Source: Cryptomeria japonica (lineage: Eukaryota > Streptophyta > Pinopsida > Cupressales > Cupressaceae). Taken from it: DNA of 64,000 nt. Positions 46,260 to 56,390 of this stretch are shown in pieces; the first letter of the stretch is position 1, and every line of letters begins with the position of its first letter. The translations under genes were made by a program, and so were the position numbers. The notes beneath the pieces are model-generated. The model was given only the letters and a program-made list of their open reading frames with translations. It was not told where the DNA came from and did not search any database. Where the stretch lies: the NCBI RefSeq assembly GCF_030272615.1, contig NC_081406.1, positions 483,383,900 through 483,447,899 of the forward strand, written 5' to 3'.

Positions 46260-47909
46260 GTAAAGTAATTCTATGATTCTTTTAAGGATTCTGACATGGA
46301 AACAATAGAAGAGAACATTATTTTGCATTTAGGTATCTATAAGAAGGTTTCGATTGAAGTAATAGAGGATTTTCCAAATGATCTATATATGAGATTAGAA
46401 GCAAAAAGATTATCAGTAATGGAACTTGATAAGAAGTTAAAAGTTGAAGCATTATTGGTGGTACATCCTGTGAATTCAAAAGAGGAAATTGATGAATTAA
46501 TTTCTAAGGCAAACCGGTCAGTTTTTATTAGTGGACACCGGCAAGTGAGCCTAATGACAGGGAGAGTTAAGGAGATTGCTGATGAGACTGCAAACAAATG
46601 GGATATATTCTTTGTTGAAAAAGAAAAGCAAGAAGAAATGAGCATATCGAAAATGGACAAAACCTTTAAGGTATATTAGAAGGATAAGGATAAGGGTAAA
46701 GGAAAAGTTGGTGGTGTTCCTGCAATAAAGATTACAGATAATCTTCCACCTCCAGCTCAGGATATCCCACCGGTACATACTGTCAGTCCACTTGATATGG
46801 GAACTGAAGATGTTACTCTTGATAATACTAACCCGGATTTTGAGATTCTTTTTTCTATGAACGTTGATAAACAGGATATTAACATTGTTGTAGATAAGCA
46901 GACTACAGAAGTTAAGGCAGCTGATGGTGAGAATATCAAGATCTCTAAGACATCGACAAATACTGTTGACTCTTAGAATACTGAGACACCGACAGAAGAT
47001 AAAGGAACTAATACTGAGAAACAATCTGAGGTAGAGGTTCATGTTGAGACAAAGAAACCAATAAAGAATGTGAATAAAGAGGAATCAATTGTTGGTAATA
47101 AGGAAGAAATAATTAAGGTTATTGGAGAAGTATTTGTTGAGAGGAAAGCTATTGCTGAACCGAGCACATCTACAGGTGAATTTAGACCTACTAAAGTAAC
47201 AGATGTTCTTTTCAATTCTATTAAAAGGGTAATAGATTACAATGCCTGAGCATTTAAGGCTATTGATGACACACTACCTATGTTGAGGATGATTTCACCA
47301 ACATGTAAGATAGATCACATTGACATTTCTTTAGGTAAATTGGACACCTTGTCCAAATTCATTGCTGAAAATGTTCCAACTCTAGAGAGGGTGGATGAAG
47401 GAACAATTAAGGAGAGAGTTGATAAAGAGAAGGGTGAATTCTTTGAGAGCACTATTACAAATTATACAGAGAACTTAGATTGACTGTTATCGATACTCAA
47501 TTCTACAATTTTGGAGTATAAGGAGTTGTATAGAGAAGCCTGTAAGCCTCACTATTTGATAGAGGATATTGATGAGGAGATTAAAAAGACACAAAAAGAG
47601 ATTGATGACATGGCAGACAATATGATAGGTTCTTTGGAACTTACATCATTTTTGAATAGGAAATGATAGTGTTTGAAGAAAAATTGGAGAACTTGGAGAA
47701 AGAAAAGGCAAGAATAAGGCTGAAGGCCCAGGAGTTGAAGAGAAAACTTGGTCCAAGATTGGATAGTCTTATTACTCAGCAAGTTGAATTAACTAAGGTG
47801 ACAATCCCTGGAGAAAGATCACCTGAGTAGCAGATGCTCTATCTCACCAGTATGATCCAATAGACTAAGAAAATCGTTCTGACAGTAACAAGTTTATGCA
47901 GAGTTTGAA

Positions 47910-48152
47910 CTTAGTTTTGGCAAATAACTTTTTAGATTGTAACCAACCGGTTACAGAATTTGAGGTAGAATTTTTTTTTTCTTTTTTACATCCTTTGTCA
48001 TTGATTTCAAAGGGGGAGTAGTGAAGAGAAAAATATACACACAAAGGAAATCACTTGCTCAGGGGGAGCACACTTCTTTTTGGATTTCAGTTTTGGGATA
48101 ACAATTTTGGATTTTTCTCATGAGTGTTGCCACCAATGCCAAAGGGGGAGAT
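47910..48152 (+). promoter_or_regulatory. E2 3' tail with two polypurine tracts
   Basis: caaagggggag at 48008-48018 in a 'ttgatttcaaag' context, and the terminal ccaaagggggagat at 48139-48152 in 'gttgccaccaatgccaaag', directly before the LTR. No coding sequence is visible. Same layout as in E1, F and G. Confidence 0.85.
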
Positions 48153-48934
48153 TGTTGGAATTCTACACTCATATGAGAATGGTTGATGTTGTCATTGATG
48201 GAAACCAACTGGTATTAGGTCTCTACACACACACACCGGCAATAGGGTCAACACCAATACCATCTACCAACACCGGCAGGCATATTCACCGACATCCAGA
48301 TTACACTGGCACTTAGGCCAACATGAGACACATTTTGTTTATGTGAATTGTATTGTAAATATAATTATCTTTTGTAAGATGACTTGGTATATTCTAAAGA
48401 CTCATATATGTATGAGATCTCATAGGTCATTTTGTATTAGGAGATTCTTTTGTATGTATGAGGTGATATAGTGGATAGCGAAAGGTTTTGGTTAAGGTAT
48501 CTGACTAAGCTTAAACTGGTACTGAACCAGGCATTAGAGATGCTATTTTGAGTAGTACATTGTATTGGATTTAATTATCCTTATTATAGTCAGTGAGACT
48601 CTTCTTTTGAGCAGTGAGCTCTAGGCTGTTGGCCTTCCTACATGTGCAGGCCCCTATTGTAAGTAATATTTATTCATGTTGTCCAGTGAGTAAATATTGT
48701 GGTTCACAAATCCCACTGAGGTTTTTCCCATGTCAGGTTTCCTTGTTAAAATATCTTGTGTTATGGTGTGCATTTATGATGTCTCTGTTATTTCTGTTTA
48801 CTGCATTATTTCTTTCTTACCAGTACATTGATTTGGGTTTCAAAGTTATAAATAAGTTCAAATATTCCACTCACCGGTTAGACACTGGTTCACCCCCCCT
48901 CTCAGTGTCTTTGGGACTGTCATTACATCTAACA
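48153..48934 (+). repeat. E2 3' LTR
   Basis: 782 bp, TGTTGGAATTC...TCTAACA, followed by the caggg target duplication. It matches the 5' LTR with scattered differences. Confidence 0.95.
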
Positions 48935-48939
48935 CAGGG

Positions 48940-50946
48940 AGGGTGTCAAACTTTACATCTTCTGATGCCTCAAGGAGGTTTTCACCATCAGATGCGTCCT
49001 TTAGTTTTCCTCTTGATTGATCTAGTGTTGTCATAAAATGGTTTTCAATACTAGGTCTTTTTCCTTGTTTTATTTCAATTTTGCAACTAGATAGTTTGGC
49101 TCTCTCCCAACTGCAAGAAATGTTACTTGATTCACCAATGGAAGATATCTTAGGTGTGATTGGTTCAATGGCATTAAGATATATGACTAATTCATGATCA
49201 TTGGAAAATATATCCAACTCAGGGTTTTCTAAGTTATCCCAATCATTCAGTTCTCGATGAAGCAAGGGTAGGTAATAGTCATTTTAATTGTTGGGTATTT
49301 CAAGGTTCATGATGTAATAGTCATAATTTGGTGTAGAGTAGGTAGTTTCATAGATAGATCTCTCTTGAGGATAATCTCTCTCAAGTTCTCTCCAATTATC
49401 TCTAACGAAGTTTGGATGGTTATTTTGTGATTCACTCTCAAGTGACTCATCATCTGAAATTTGTCCCTCAAATGAATGGATTATATCAACACATACATCT
49501 TTGATACTATAGGTTCCCTCTGGGTAAATTTCATCAGATTCATTTGTGGCATGAAGTTGACATATTCGTGCACATGGCATAGATGATTTTGTCACTATTT
49601 TCTTTGCTAGCTTCTACCTTCTGTCGAACTCAGCTTCTTCTTGACTAATAATCATTCCTGCTTAACTTTCTATTAGTTCTTCTAGAGTTCTTCCATACAT
49701 TGGTTTCTCTTGCTCAATCTTTGATATAGTCCTAATATTCTATTGATCTTCTGATAATTGATGAGTGACTATTTGTGTTTCCTATGTTGTCACTGCTTGA
49801 TCCTTCTCATTTGTATTTTTATGTTGTCTTGCATATGCATCTTTTCTTTGAACCCTAATTTCTTCTTGCCTTCTTTCCAGCTCTATTCTTTATTTTGTAA
49901 AAAGTGTGTCTTCACTTGTACCAATAGTTTGTTCCTCATCATTTTCTTCACTTGATACATTGAATAATGGATATGGACCCCATTCAGATTCATTTGAATC
50001 TATCTCTAAATCATTGTCTAGAATCACACCACTATATCTGATAGGGATGTTATATGGTGAGAATAGTTCTTTGATTTTTGCCATCTGTTCTTTCACTGTT
50101 TCTGAAATATCTTGATCAGGTTCCATGATTGCTTGTACTCTTTGGACTTGTTTGTAAGATTCTTCTTCTCTTTTGATAGCACGCTCTTCCTATTGTCTCT
50201 CATGTTCTTCTTGTTTCTGCTTGTTGTCTATTGTTTCTACTCCTTGATGTAGCCTTTCTTGCCATGGTTCTTCCTTAGGAATTGCTTTCTTTCTCCACTT
50301 TGAGTGTTGATAATTGTGCTACTTTTGTTTTGATTTAGAATACCCGAGTCCTGATTTATCTTCCTTAGATTGTGTGTGAGGACAAATGGGTTTTGAAAAA
50401 CCTTCCTCACGCTTGCCAAGTGGTCCTTTTCTTTCATATCCCATCTTTTTCATTATTCTGTAACCATTACCATATTGATCTATGGGAGTACTAACTTCTG
50501 CAGGTATTGCTATAGTTTCATTTTCATCTTTGTACAACCAGCTAAGAATGTCCTTGTCTTCAGTTTCTTCTTAAAGTGTTCCATCTCTAACAAATGCTCC
50601 ATCAAACATTTCAACTGATTTATGTGGGATCCGTTGTTGAGCATTTGTAGGTTTTCTATATGATTTAGGTGAAAGTGGTAAAGAGTACTTCCCCATTCCT
50701 TCATCATTTAATTTGATCTTTTTCTCAAATTTTTCCCATAATTTTTCTTGAGTTTTCTTTGTGGGATAAACTGCTTCTCTATTATGTGGAACTCTTGCAT
50801 CTTGTGTTGGTTTTAGATTATTGCAATATTGGTTGGAGTCTAATGCTATAGTGATTTCGTGTCCATTATGAGGAAACTTAACACACTAATGGTATGTAGA
50901 AGGAACTACTTACATTTCATGAATCCATGGTCTTCCCAAAATAATG
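48940..50946 (-). pseudogene. gypsy2 protease-RT linker
   Basis: Decayed coding-like sequence on minus between the protease and the RT. Open stretches (49595-49284, 50126-49890, 50537-50237) are acidic or Lys/Arg-rich and match no enzyme I recognise. A GYRIMKKMGYE...GLGKREEG-like G-patch motif around 50460-50380 is typical of this part of plant Tat/Ogre polyproteins. Stops are frequent. Confidence 0.55.
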
Positions 50947-51432
50947 TTATAAGATAGATTTAAATCTAGAACCTGGCACAATGTATCTTTCTACTGGTCC
51001 TATTTTTATTGGCAACACCACAGTCCCTTTAGAAGAACACTCTTCTTCATCATAAGCCTTGATGGTTATTTTCTTCTTTGGATCCACAACATTCTTTGAA
51101 TATCCCAAAGCCTTTATTAAACTTAATGCACAAATGTTCAAGCCAACTCCACCATCTATGAGTACCCGTTTGACATGGCTTGCATGAATGGCGACTTCAA
51201 TATGTAGGGGAACATTATGAGGGTGTTGTAAGGATGTGTCATCATTTTTAGAAAAGGATAAGAAATGAGGGGCTATGAGGTGTCCCACCATGTTTTGGAA
51301 TTGATCCACATATAGGTCTTTTGAGACCATTGTTTCTGCTAGAGCTCTCTCTAATATTTCCTTATGCATAGGTGAAACTTTTAGGAGCTCCAAAATTGAT
51401 ATTTGGGCAGGTATCTTTTGTAATTTTTCCAC
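50947..51432 (-). pseudogene. gypsy2 aspartic protease
   Basis: 161 open codons. The core is HVKRVLIDGGVGLNICALS, the D-G-G variant of the retropepsin site seen in plant Tat/Ogre-type elements, followed by IKAYDEEECSSKGTVVLPI. Upstream residues (VSPMHKEILERAL) belong to the usual linker. It would process the polyprotein. Confidence 0.83.
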
Positions 51433-51599
51433 TAAGTTGTATTGTCATGAAGTGGATGTTGATTCATTTGTTATACACGAAAATATAACCTTTGCTTTTC
51501 TTCTAGTGATGGTGTTGATTGGTTCTGAAGGTGTTTTGTTTTTTACAATGAAGACATTTACCAAATCATCATATGTGTGAGTATAGTTTACCTTGTCTT

Positions 51600-51769
51600 T
51601 TCCCTTGTCATCCTTTGAGTTGAATTTTTCACCTTTTTTTATAATTTGGGAGTGGAGTTTTGAATGCTAGATGTGATTCATTCGTTTTATGACCATCCAT
51701 TGTGATAGTTCTATTATCAAATAAGTCTTGAATAAGGTTCTTTAATCTTTGACAATCATTAGTTTGGTG
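51600..51769 (-). pseudogene. gypsy2 gag fragment left of element G
   Basis: HQTNDCQRLKNLIQDLFDN on minus is the second half of the gag finger typical of plant Ty3 elements (C..H....H.T..C..LK..I). The first half (CNFH.NKGHH) is on the far side of G, at about 60030-60070. This proves that G split this gag. Confidence 0.82.
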
Positions 51770-53189
51770 AGTTGGAATAACTAACGAAGATAATGATGGG
51801 GAGATTGTTGGTATATGGAGATGTTGATGAGATGAAGATGACCAGTAAAGTTGATGGACATTGTTGGCTAGATGATGATGATATAGTTGTAAGTTGTTTG
51901 ATGACTTTATTTGTTTTGTCATTGATGGTAACTATGTTTGTTGAGTCATCTAAGTCATCTAGACCTACTAGTATAGCCTAACTAGTAGAGGAATGTGTTA
52001 GACAACAAAACTCCTAAGTTGTTGTAAATCGGTAAATAGGAACAAAGAGATGATCAAGAGACTGGTACGAACGATCGATGAAGAGTTAGATGTTGTGGTT
52101 TTACAAGAGTGTTGAAGACAAGAACATACACCTATGTCCAAACCGCATCAACAAATTTGGAGTATTGAGTTAATTATGATTGAATTTCATGAACTGTGTG
52201 AAGAAGAATGCATACCATTAACAAATATTTAACTAGCAATGATTTAAGATTTGGCGGTGGATCTTATCATGTTCATAACATAGTGGTGATGTGTCAGACT
52301 CCATGTGTAATGATAAGATGGTTTTTGAGCATGTACAAGGATCAAATTTCTTGGGAAATAGCAAAGTGCTTAGTATAATGTGATAAGGGTTTGATCAAAT
52401 TGATGTACGGTGATGTGCGGTGATCATTCAATGTTGGAAATTGTCTAGAAATTTGTTGTAATGGTCTATGTAGCTGACCTAACTGAAAAATGTATTTAGG
52501 GCTAGTTGGAGAAGAGATTGTGTGTCGGTAGTTTGAGAGAAGGTATTGTCGAACTAGATTGAAGTGTCTGCATGTGTGTAGCAGAGATTGTGCTGAAAAG
52601 GACATATACTAGCAAGAAAGGAAGTATTGTAATCAAATCATTTGCCCTGTTGTTCCCTAATAGTTACAATAATTTGAAATCCCTTAACCGGGTAGATCCT
52701 AAAAAGTATTACATTATAAATCTCTTCACCAGGTGGCTCATTAACTTGAGTTGAAAATCCTCTAACAAGGTTACTCCTAACAGGGTAGAGCTCCTAACAG
52801 GGCTAAGGTAAAATCCCTTGATCGAGTGACTCCTAACTGGGTTTTCTCTTAACTGGGCATATTGTAAGCTCCTAATCGGGCTAGGCCTTTAACCAGGTGC
52901 ATTCCAAAAGAGTGCAAATATTTTGTGAGTTCTAATTCCCATTGTGGTTTTTCCCATTTGGGTTTCCATGTTAAAAATCTATGTGTTCATATGGTGGTTG
53001 CATTATTGATTTGTGCATTTGATATATTTACATTGTTTGCACAATGATGAACACTTGAATGAATGGTTTGGTAAATTTTCTTATGAAGATTGTTTGAGTA
53101 GTTACCGGTATAGTTTTTTGAAGTATTGTAGAATTGTTTAACAACTAATTCACCCCCCTTTAAGTAGTTACCAGTTCCTCATAATAACA
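51770..53189 (+). repeat. G 5' LTR
   Basis: 1420 bp, starting AGTTGGAATAAC where the 3' copy has TGTTGGCATAAC, so the terminal T has mutated. Ends CATAATAACA. It has a repeated 'cctaaccgggct' type of phrase around 52690-52900, present in both LTRs. Confidence 0.93.
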
Positions 53190-53191
53190 AT

Positions 53192-53204
53192 TGGTATCAG
53201 AGCC
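53192..53204 (+). other. G primer-binding site
   Basis: TGGTATCAGAGCC two bases after the LTR, a perfect complement to the initiator Met tRNA 3' end as commonly used by plant copia elements. Confidence 0.95.
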
Positions 53205-54081
53205 CTTGGTCCTCTTTGGGCAGAAGCTTAACCACTTGAGGTAAATATCTAAGATGATGAAGAAGGAGGGGCCTAAGTTCACAAAGGATAATTACAAAAT
53301 CTAGAGCAACAAAATTAAGATCTGCATCAAAGGTATATGGCCATAGTTTTGGGAGCATGTGGTTAATTAGTACTCACCTCCTACTGGTACTCTGACTTCA
53401 AATCAACTTAAGGAGTAGCAAGAGAATATTAAAGCATTGGAATCCATTGTAAGCACTCTTTCTAATTCTGAGTATATTGATGTTCATGATTTAGAAACCA
53501 CTTATGAAGTTTGGGAAAAGTTGAAGTTGATTTATGGTGGAGATGAGCATGTGAAAAAAGCTAAAGAAGAAAGCCTAAGAGGCAAGTTTGATCAAATGAA
53601 GATTATGGAAGGTGAGAGCATCACCTAGTATGGACAGAGGATAAAAGAAGTAGTTGGAGGAATCAAAAGTGCTAGTAGAACCATAAAAGAAGACACAGTG
53701 GTAAGTAAAATGCTTAGAACCTTATTGCGTACTTATTCTATTAGAGTATCTGCTATCCAATAATTGAGGTCAATCAGCAAAGGTAAAGTTACAGTTAATT
53801 CATTGATAGGCAAGCTTACTACTTTTGAATTGAATAGCTTTGACAATAGTGCATCTAAAGTAGAATCTTTTTTGAAAGTAATAGTATCTAATGCACTGGT
53901 AAGAAAAGAAAAGAATAAATATAGATCAAGTCATCATGGTGGTGGTAATGAAGAAATGGATGGTGAACATAACGTGATGGAAATTAAGGCTTTATTGGCA
54001 AAGAAACTTCCTAGAGGCACTAGTAAGTACAAAGGAAAGCTTCCTCTTAAGTGCTTCTCATGTAACAAAATATGATATATT

Positions 54082-54711
54082 ATCATTTCTTCTAATGAGG
54101 ATACTGAGGGTGAAAAAACCAATAATAAGAAGGGTAAGGAGGAAGATAAAATGTTGGATGGAGATCATGGGGAGAACCTAAGCACACAGAGAATGGAGAA
54201 TGAGGGTCAGGAGAACAACATGGGAATTCAAAATGACTGTCATGGTGACATTGGTAATGATAGCATCAAGGGTTTTTGTGATGTCATTAGCAAAATGGTG
54301 AAAGAGATTAGTGACTTGAAGACTAACCTCAATGTGATAAAAAAGGCTACTATGGGTGAGAAGCCTCTCTTTGAAAATGTAAAAGAATTAATGGTTGCTA
54401 TTAACAAGGCTAAAGCAATTGAGGCTATGGTTAGTAAAATTTTGGAAATGGAAAAGAAGGTGGAGTTGGAAGGGAACACATATTCTAAGGGTCTGGATAC
54501 TAACCTAAATAATCTAGTCACTAGAGTGGATAGGATGGAGCTTACTATGAAGAGGATTGCTGAGCAAAACTTCCAGACCCTTAAGGCCATTGTTGACCAT
54601 ATTAACATCTTGATTAACAAATTTAAAAAGATTAAAGGCAAGGAGGATGATAAGGATCAGATGGAGAAGAAGGGTCATGAAAAAAGAACAAGGGCCAATA
54701 CTCGGAAATAG
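54082..54711 (+). pseudogene. LINE ORF3 C-terminal portion (second copy)
   Basis: One open frame from the insertion point to a TAG at 54709-54711, about 209 codons, with an ATG at 54151. The start is acidic (SSNEDTEGEK), then a long coiled coil (DVISKMVKEISDLKTNL; MVSKILEMEKKVELEG; LINKFKKIKGKEDD), ending in a basic RTRANTRK. It corresponds in order and spacing to the C-terminal half of ORF3 in the first LINE. The absence of stops suggests this insertion is younger than its host element or was under selection until it inserted. Function unknown. Confidence 0.72.
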
Positions 54712-55016
54712 GTTAATTTAAGGAAAAAGAGCTGGAAGAAATGAAAAATTTTGCGATCAATATGAAGCAGATGGTGGTTCATGCTGAAGAACTTATGAGA
54801 AACATTTAGTTGTCCTTATGCTATCTTTGTGCTTTCCTTTGGCTGTCTAGTGTTGCTTCCTTTGTCTTGTGTTCCCTTTTTGTTTTGATTGGGAACTATT
54901 CTATGTGTGGGTGATCAGGCACTGTTGTTTTATGCCTCTTTTATGCTTTATCTTTCTCCTACTTTGTAACAAGGTTTTGGGTTCCTTTCAAAAACCTATT
55001 TTTAATTTATCAAAAA
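54082..55016 (+). mobile_element. Second LINE copy, strongly 5'-truncated
   Basis: Flanked by tatgatatatt (54071-54081) and tatgacatatt (55021-55031), with preceding A's also shared. It ends in an A-run (55012-55020). It consists only of the last ORF and the 3' UTR. The tail phrase ('ggttttgggttcctttcaaaaacc') matches the LINE at 13850. Confidence 0.87.
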
Positions 55017-55200
55017 AAAATATGACATATTGTTGTTAATTGTCCTAACAGTGATCAAAAGGAAAAGTTCAAAAGGTTAAAGGGAAAAGGTAAGAAACAA
55101 TGTTATGTTGCTGTAGATGAAGGTGTTACCAATGAGGAATTAGAGGATGAAGATAATGAGGAAATTGTTATTGTAGCAGTTAAGGAAGAACTCTCTGAAA

Positions 55201-55745
55201 AGATATCTTTAGTGTCCCATATTGACAACAGTGATGAGTGGGTCATTGATAGTGGTTGCTCACACCACATTATTGGTGACAAGAACAAGTTCATCTCACT
55301 TGAAGAATTTTATGGTGGAGTAGTGAGATTTGGCAACAATACACCATGCTTAGTAAAAGGTAAAGGTTCAATTTTTTTAAATGGAAAAAGTAATGCTGAT
55401 GATGTGTATTGGGTCGAAGGATTGAAACATAACTTGTTGAGTGTTGGTCAACTAAATGATAAAGGTTATCATCTTGAGTTCAAGAATGGAGTGTGCAATA
55501 TTTTAGGAAGCAAAGGAGAACTGATTGCTATCGGTAAATAGACAAAAGGTAACTTATTCCATCTGAATACTAATGTTAACAGTTGTTTGGTTGTAAAAGT
55601 TGAGGACAATTGGTTATGGCATAGAAGATTTTGTCATGTAAATTTTGATAATTTGGTTAAGGTCAGCAAGTCAAGTATGGTTAGAGGTATGCCATAACTA
55701 TTCAAACCAGACAATGTGATTTGTAAAGAGTGTCAGTTGGGTTAG
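55201..55745 (+). pseudogene. G protease and GAG-pre-integrase
   Basis: WVIDSGCSHHIIGDK contains the intact copia DSGCS protease site (about 55248-55262). GLKHNLLSVGQL and a LWHRRFCHVNFDNL pre-integrase block follow, then CKECQLG. Open from 55212 to 55541, then a TAG; further TAA and TAG stops lie at about 55697 and 55743. Confidence 0.88.
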
Positions 55746-56390
55746 ATGACTACTTCCTCTTTCAAAAGAAAATCATTTTCTTCTGAAAATATTTTAGATT
55801 TGGTGCACACTGATTTATGTGGTCCTATGAGGACTAGGAGTTTTCATGGTGATAAATATTTCATGATATTTACTGATGATCATTCAAGAATGATGTGGGT
55901 TACATTTTTGAAGGATAACTCTGATGCTTTCAAAATGTTTAAAGAATTCAAATCCTTAGTGGAGAAAGAAACCAGTAAGAACCGAAAGTGCCTAAGATCT
56001 GACTGGGGTGGAGAATTCACATCAGCTGATGTTATGAAATACTATGATGAGAATGGAATCAAGAGACAACTATCTCCACCAAGGACACCACAACAAAATG
56101 GGATTGCAGAAAGGAGGAACCAGACCATAGTACAAGGAGATGTACCTACAATATTTTGGAGAGAAGCAGTTAGCATTGCAGTATACACAATGAACCGGGT
56201 ATTGTTCAAGAAAGGTAGTGACAAAAATCCCAACGAATTATGGTATGGTCATACTCCTAATGTTAGTTATTTCAAAGTCTTTGGCAGTAGGTGTTACATA
56301 AAGAGAGATGAGTATACTAGAAAGTTTGATCCTAAGAGTGATGAAGGAAATTTCCTTGGTTATTCAACTGAGAGAAAAACATTCAAGTAA
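55746..56390 (+). pseudogene. G integrase core
   Basis: 214 open codons: LDLVHTDLCGPM (Asp), DDHSRMMWVTFL, LRSDWGGEFTSADV (Asp), QQNGIAERRNQTIVQ (Glu), FWREAVSIAVYTMNR, then a FGSRCYIKRDE...GNFLGYS end. The D, D and E positions are present. About 20 residues normally found between the NQTIV and FWREAV blocks (the AARTML stretch kept in element F) are missing, an in-frame deletion that keeps the frame open. Confidence 0.9.

Larger units (their letters stand above)
31488..47909 (+). pseudogene. E2 ORF2: long unknown retrotransposon protein, split by gypsy3
   Basis: The 5' part starts MASSPFATEF at 31488 and is open for 376 codons. The same frame continues through three stops to 33049, and resumes after gypsy3 at 46265, still in frame (insertion plus duplication is a multiple of three), to about 47660. 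A frameshift then leads to the C-terminus near 47909. Blocks: ITKEEIKTVTSL (residues 133-144), NDVRDENV (178-185), KKIKGDKKGTFHFGNLLVCL (about 228-247), a Lys-rich SPKRTRTLRKK region, helical repeats, and ELKRKLGPRLDSLI near the end. All have counterparts in E1. No pol motif is present. I do not know the function; a captured host domain is possible. Confidence 0.82.
24755..48934 (+). mobile_element. E2: pol-less LTR retrotransposon with two large insertions
   Basis: Ends are TGTTGG...CTAACA with a perfect 5-bp duplication, caggg (24750-24754 and 48935-48939). LTRs are 783 and 782 bp. Subtracting the 4.5 kb insertion, gypsy3 and their duplications leaves about 6.46 kb, nearly the size of E1 (about 6.53 kb). 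Internal content is ORF1 (25609-31225), a spacer, ORF2 (31488-47909) and a 3' tail. No protease, integrase, RT or RNase H is present in its own sequence. It sits inside gypsy2. Confidence 0.93.
53252..55200 (+). pseudogene. G gag, interrupted by a LINE
   Basis: From MMKKEGPKFTKDNYKI, through ENIKALESIVSTLSNSEY, TTYEVWEKLKLIYGG and LRGKFDQMKIMEGESIT, to a CCHC knuckle. This is the copia UBN2-type capsid. The knuckle is split: CFSCNKI lies left of the LINE (54060), and after 55017 the same codons resume with a TGA in place of Gly, then HIVVNCP. Stops (mostly TAG) occur at about 53300-53420, 53626 and 53761. The acidic tail leads into protease. Confidence 0.85.
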
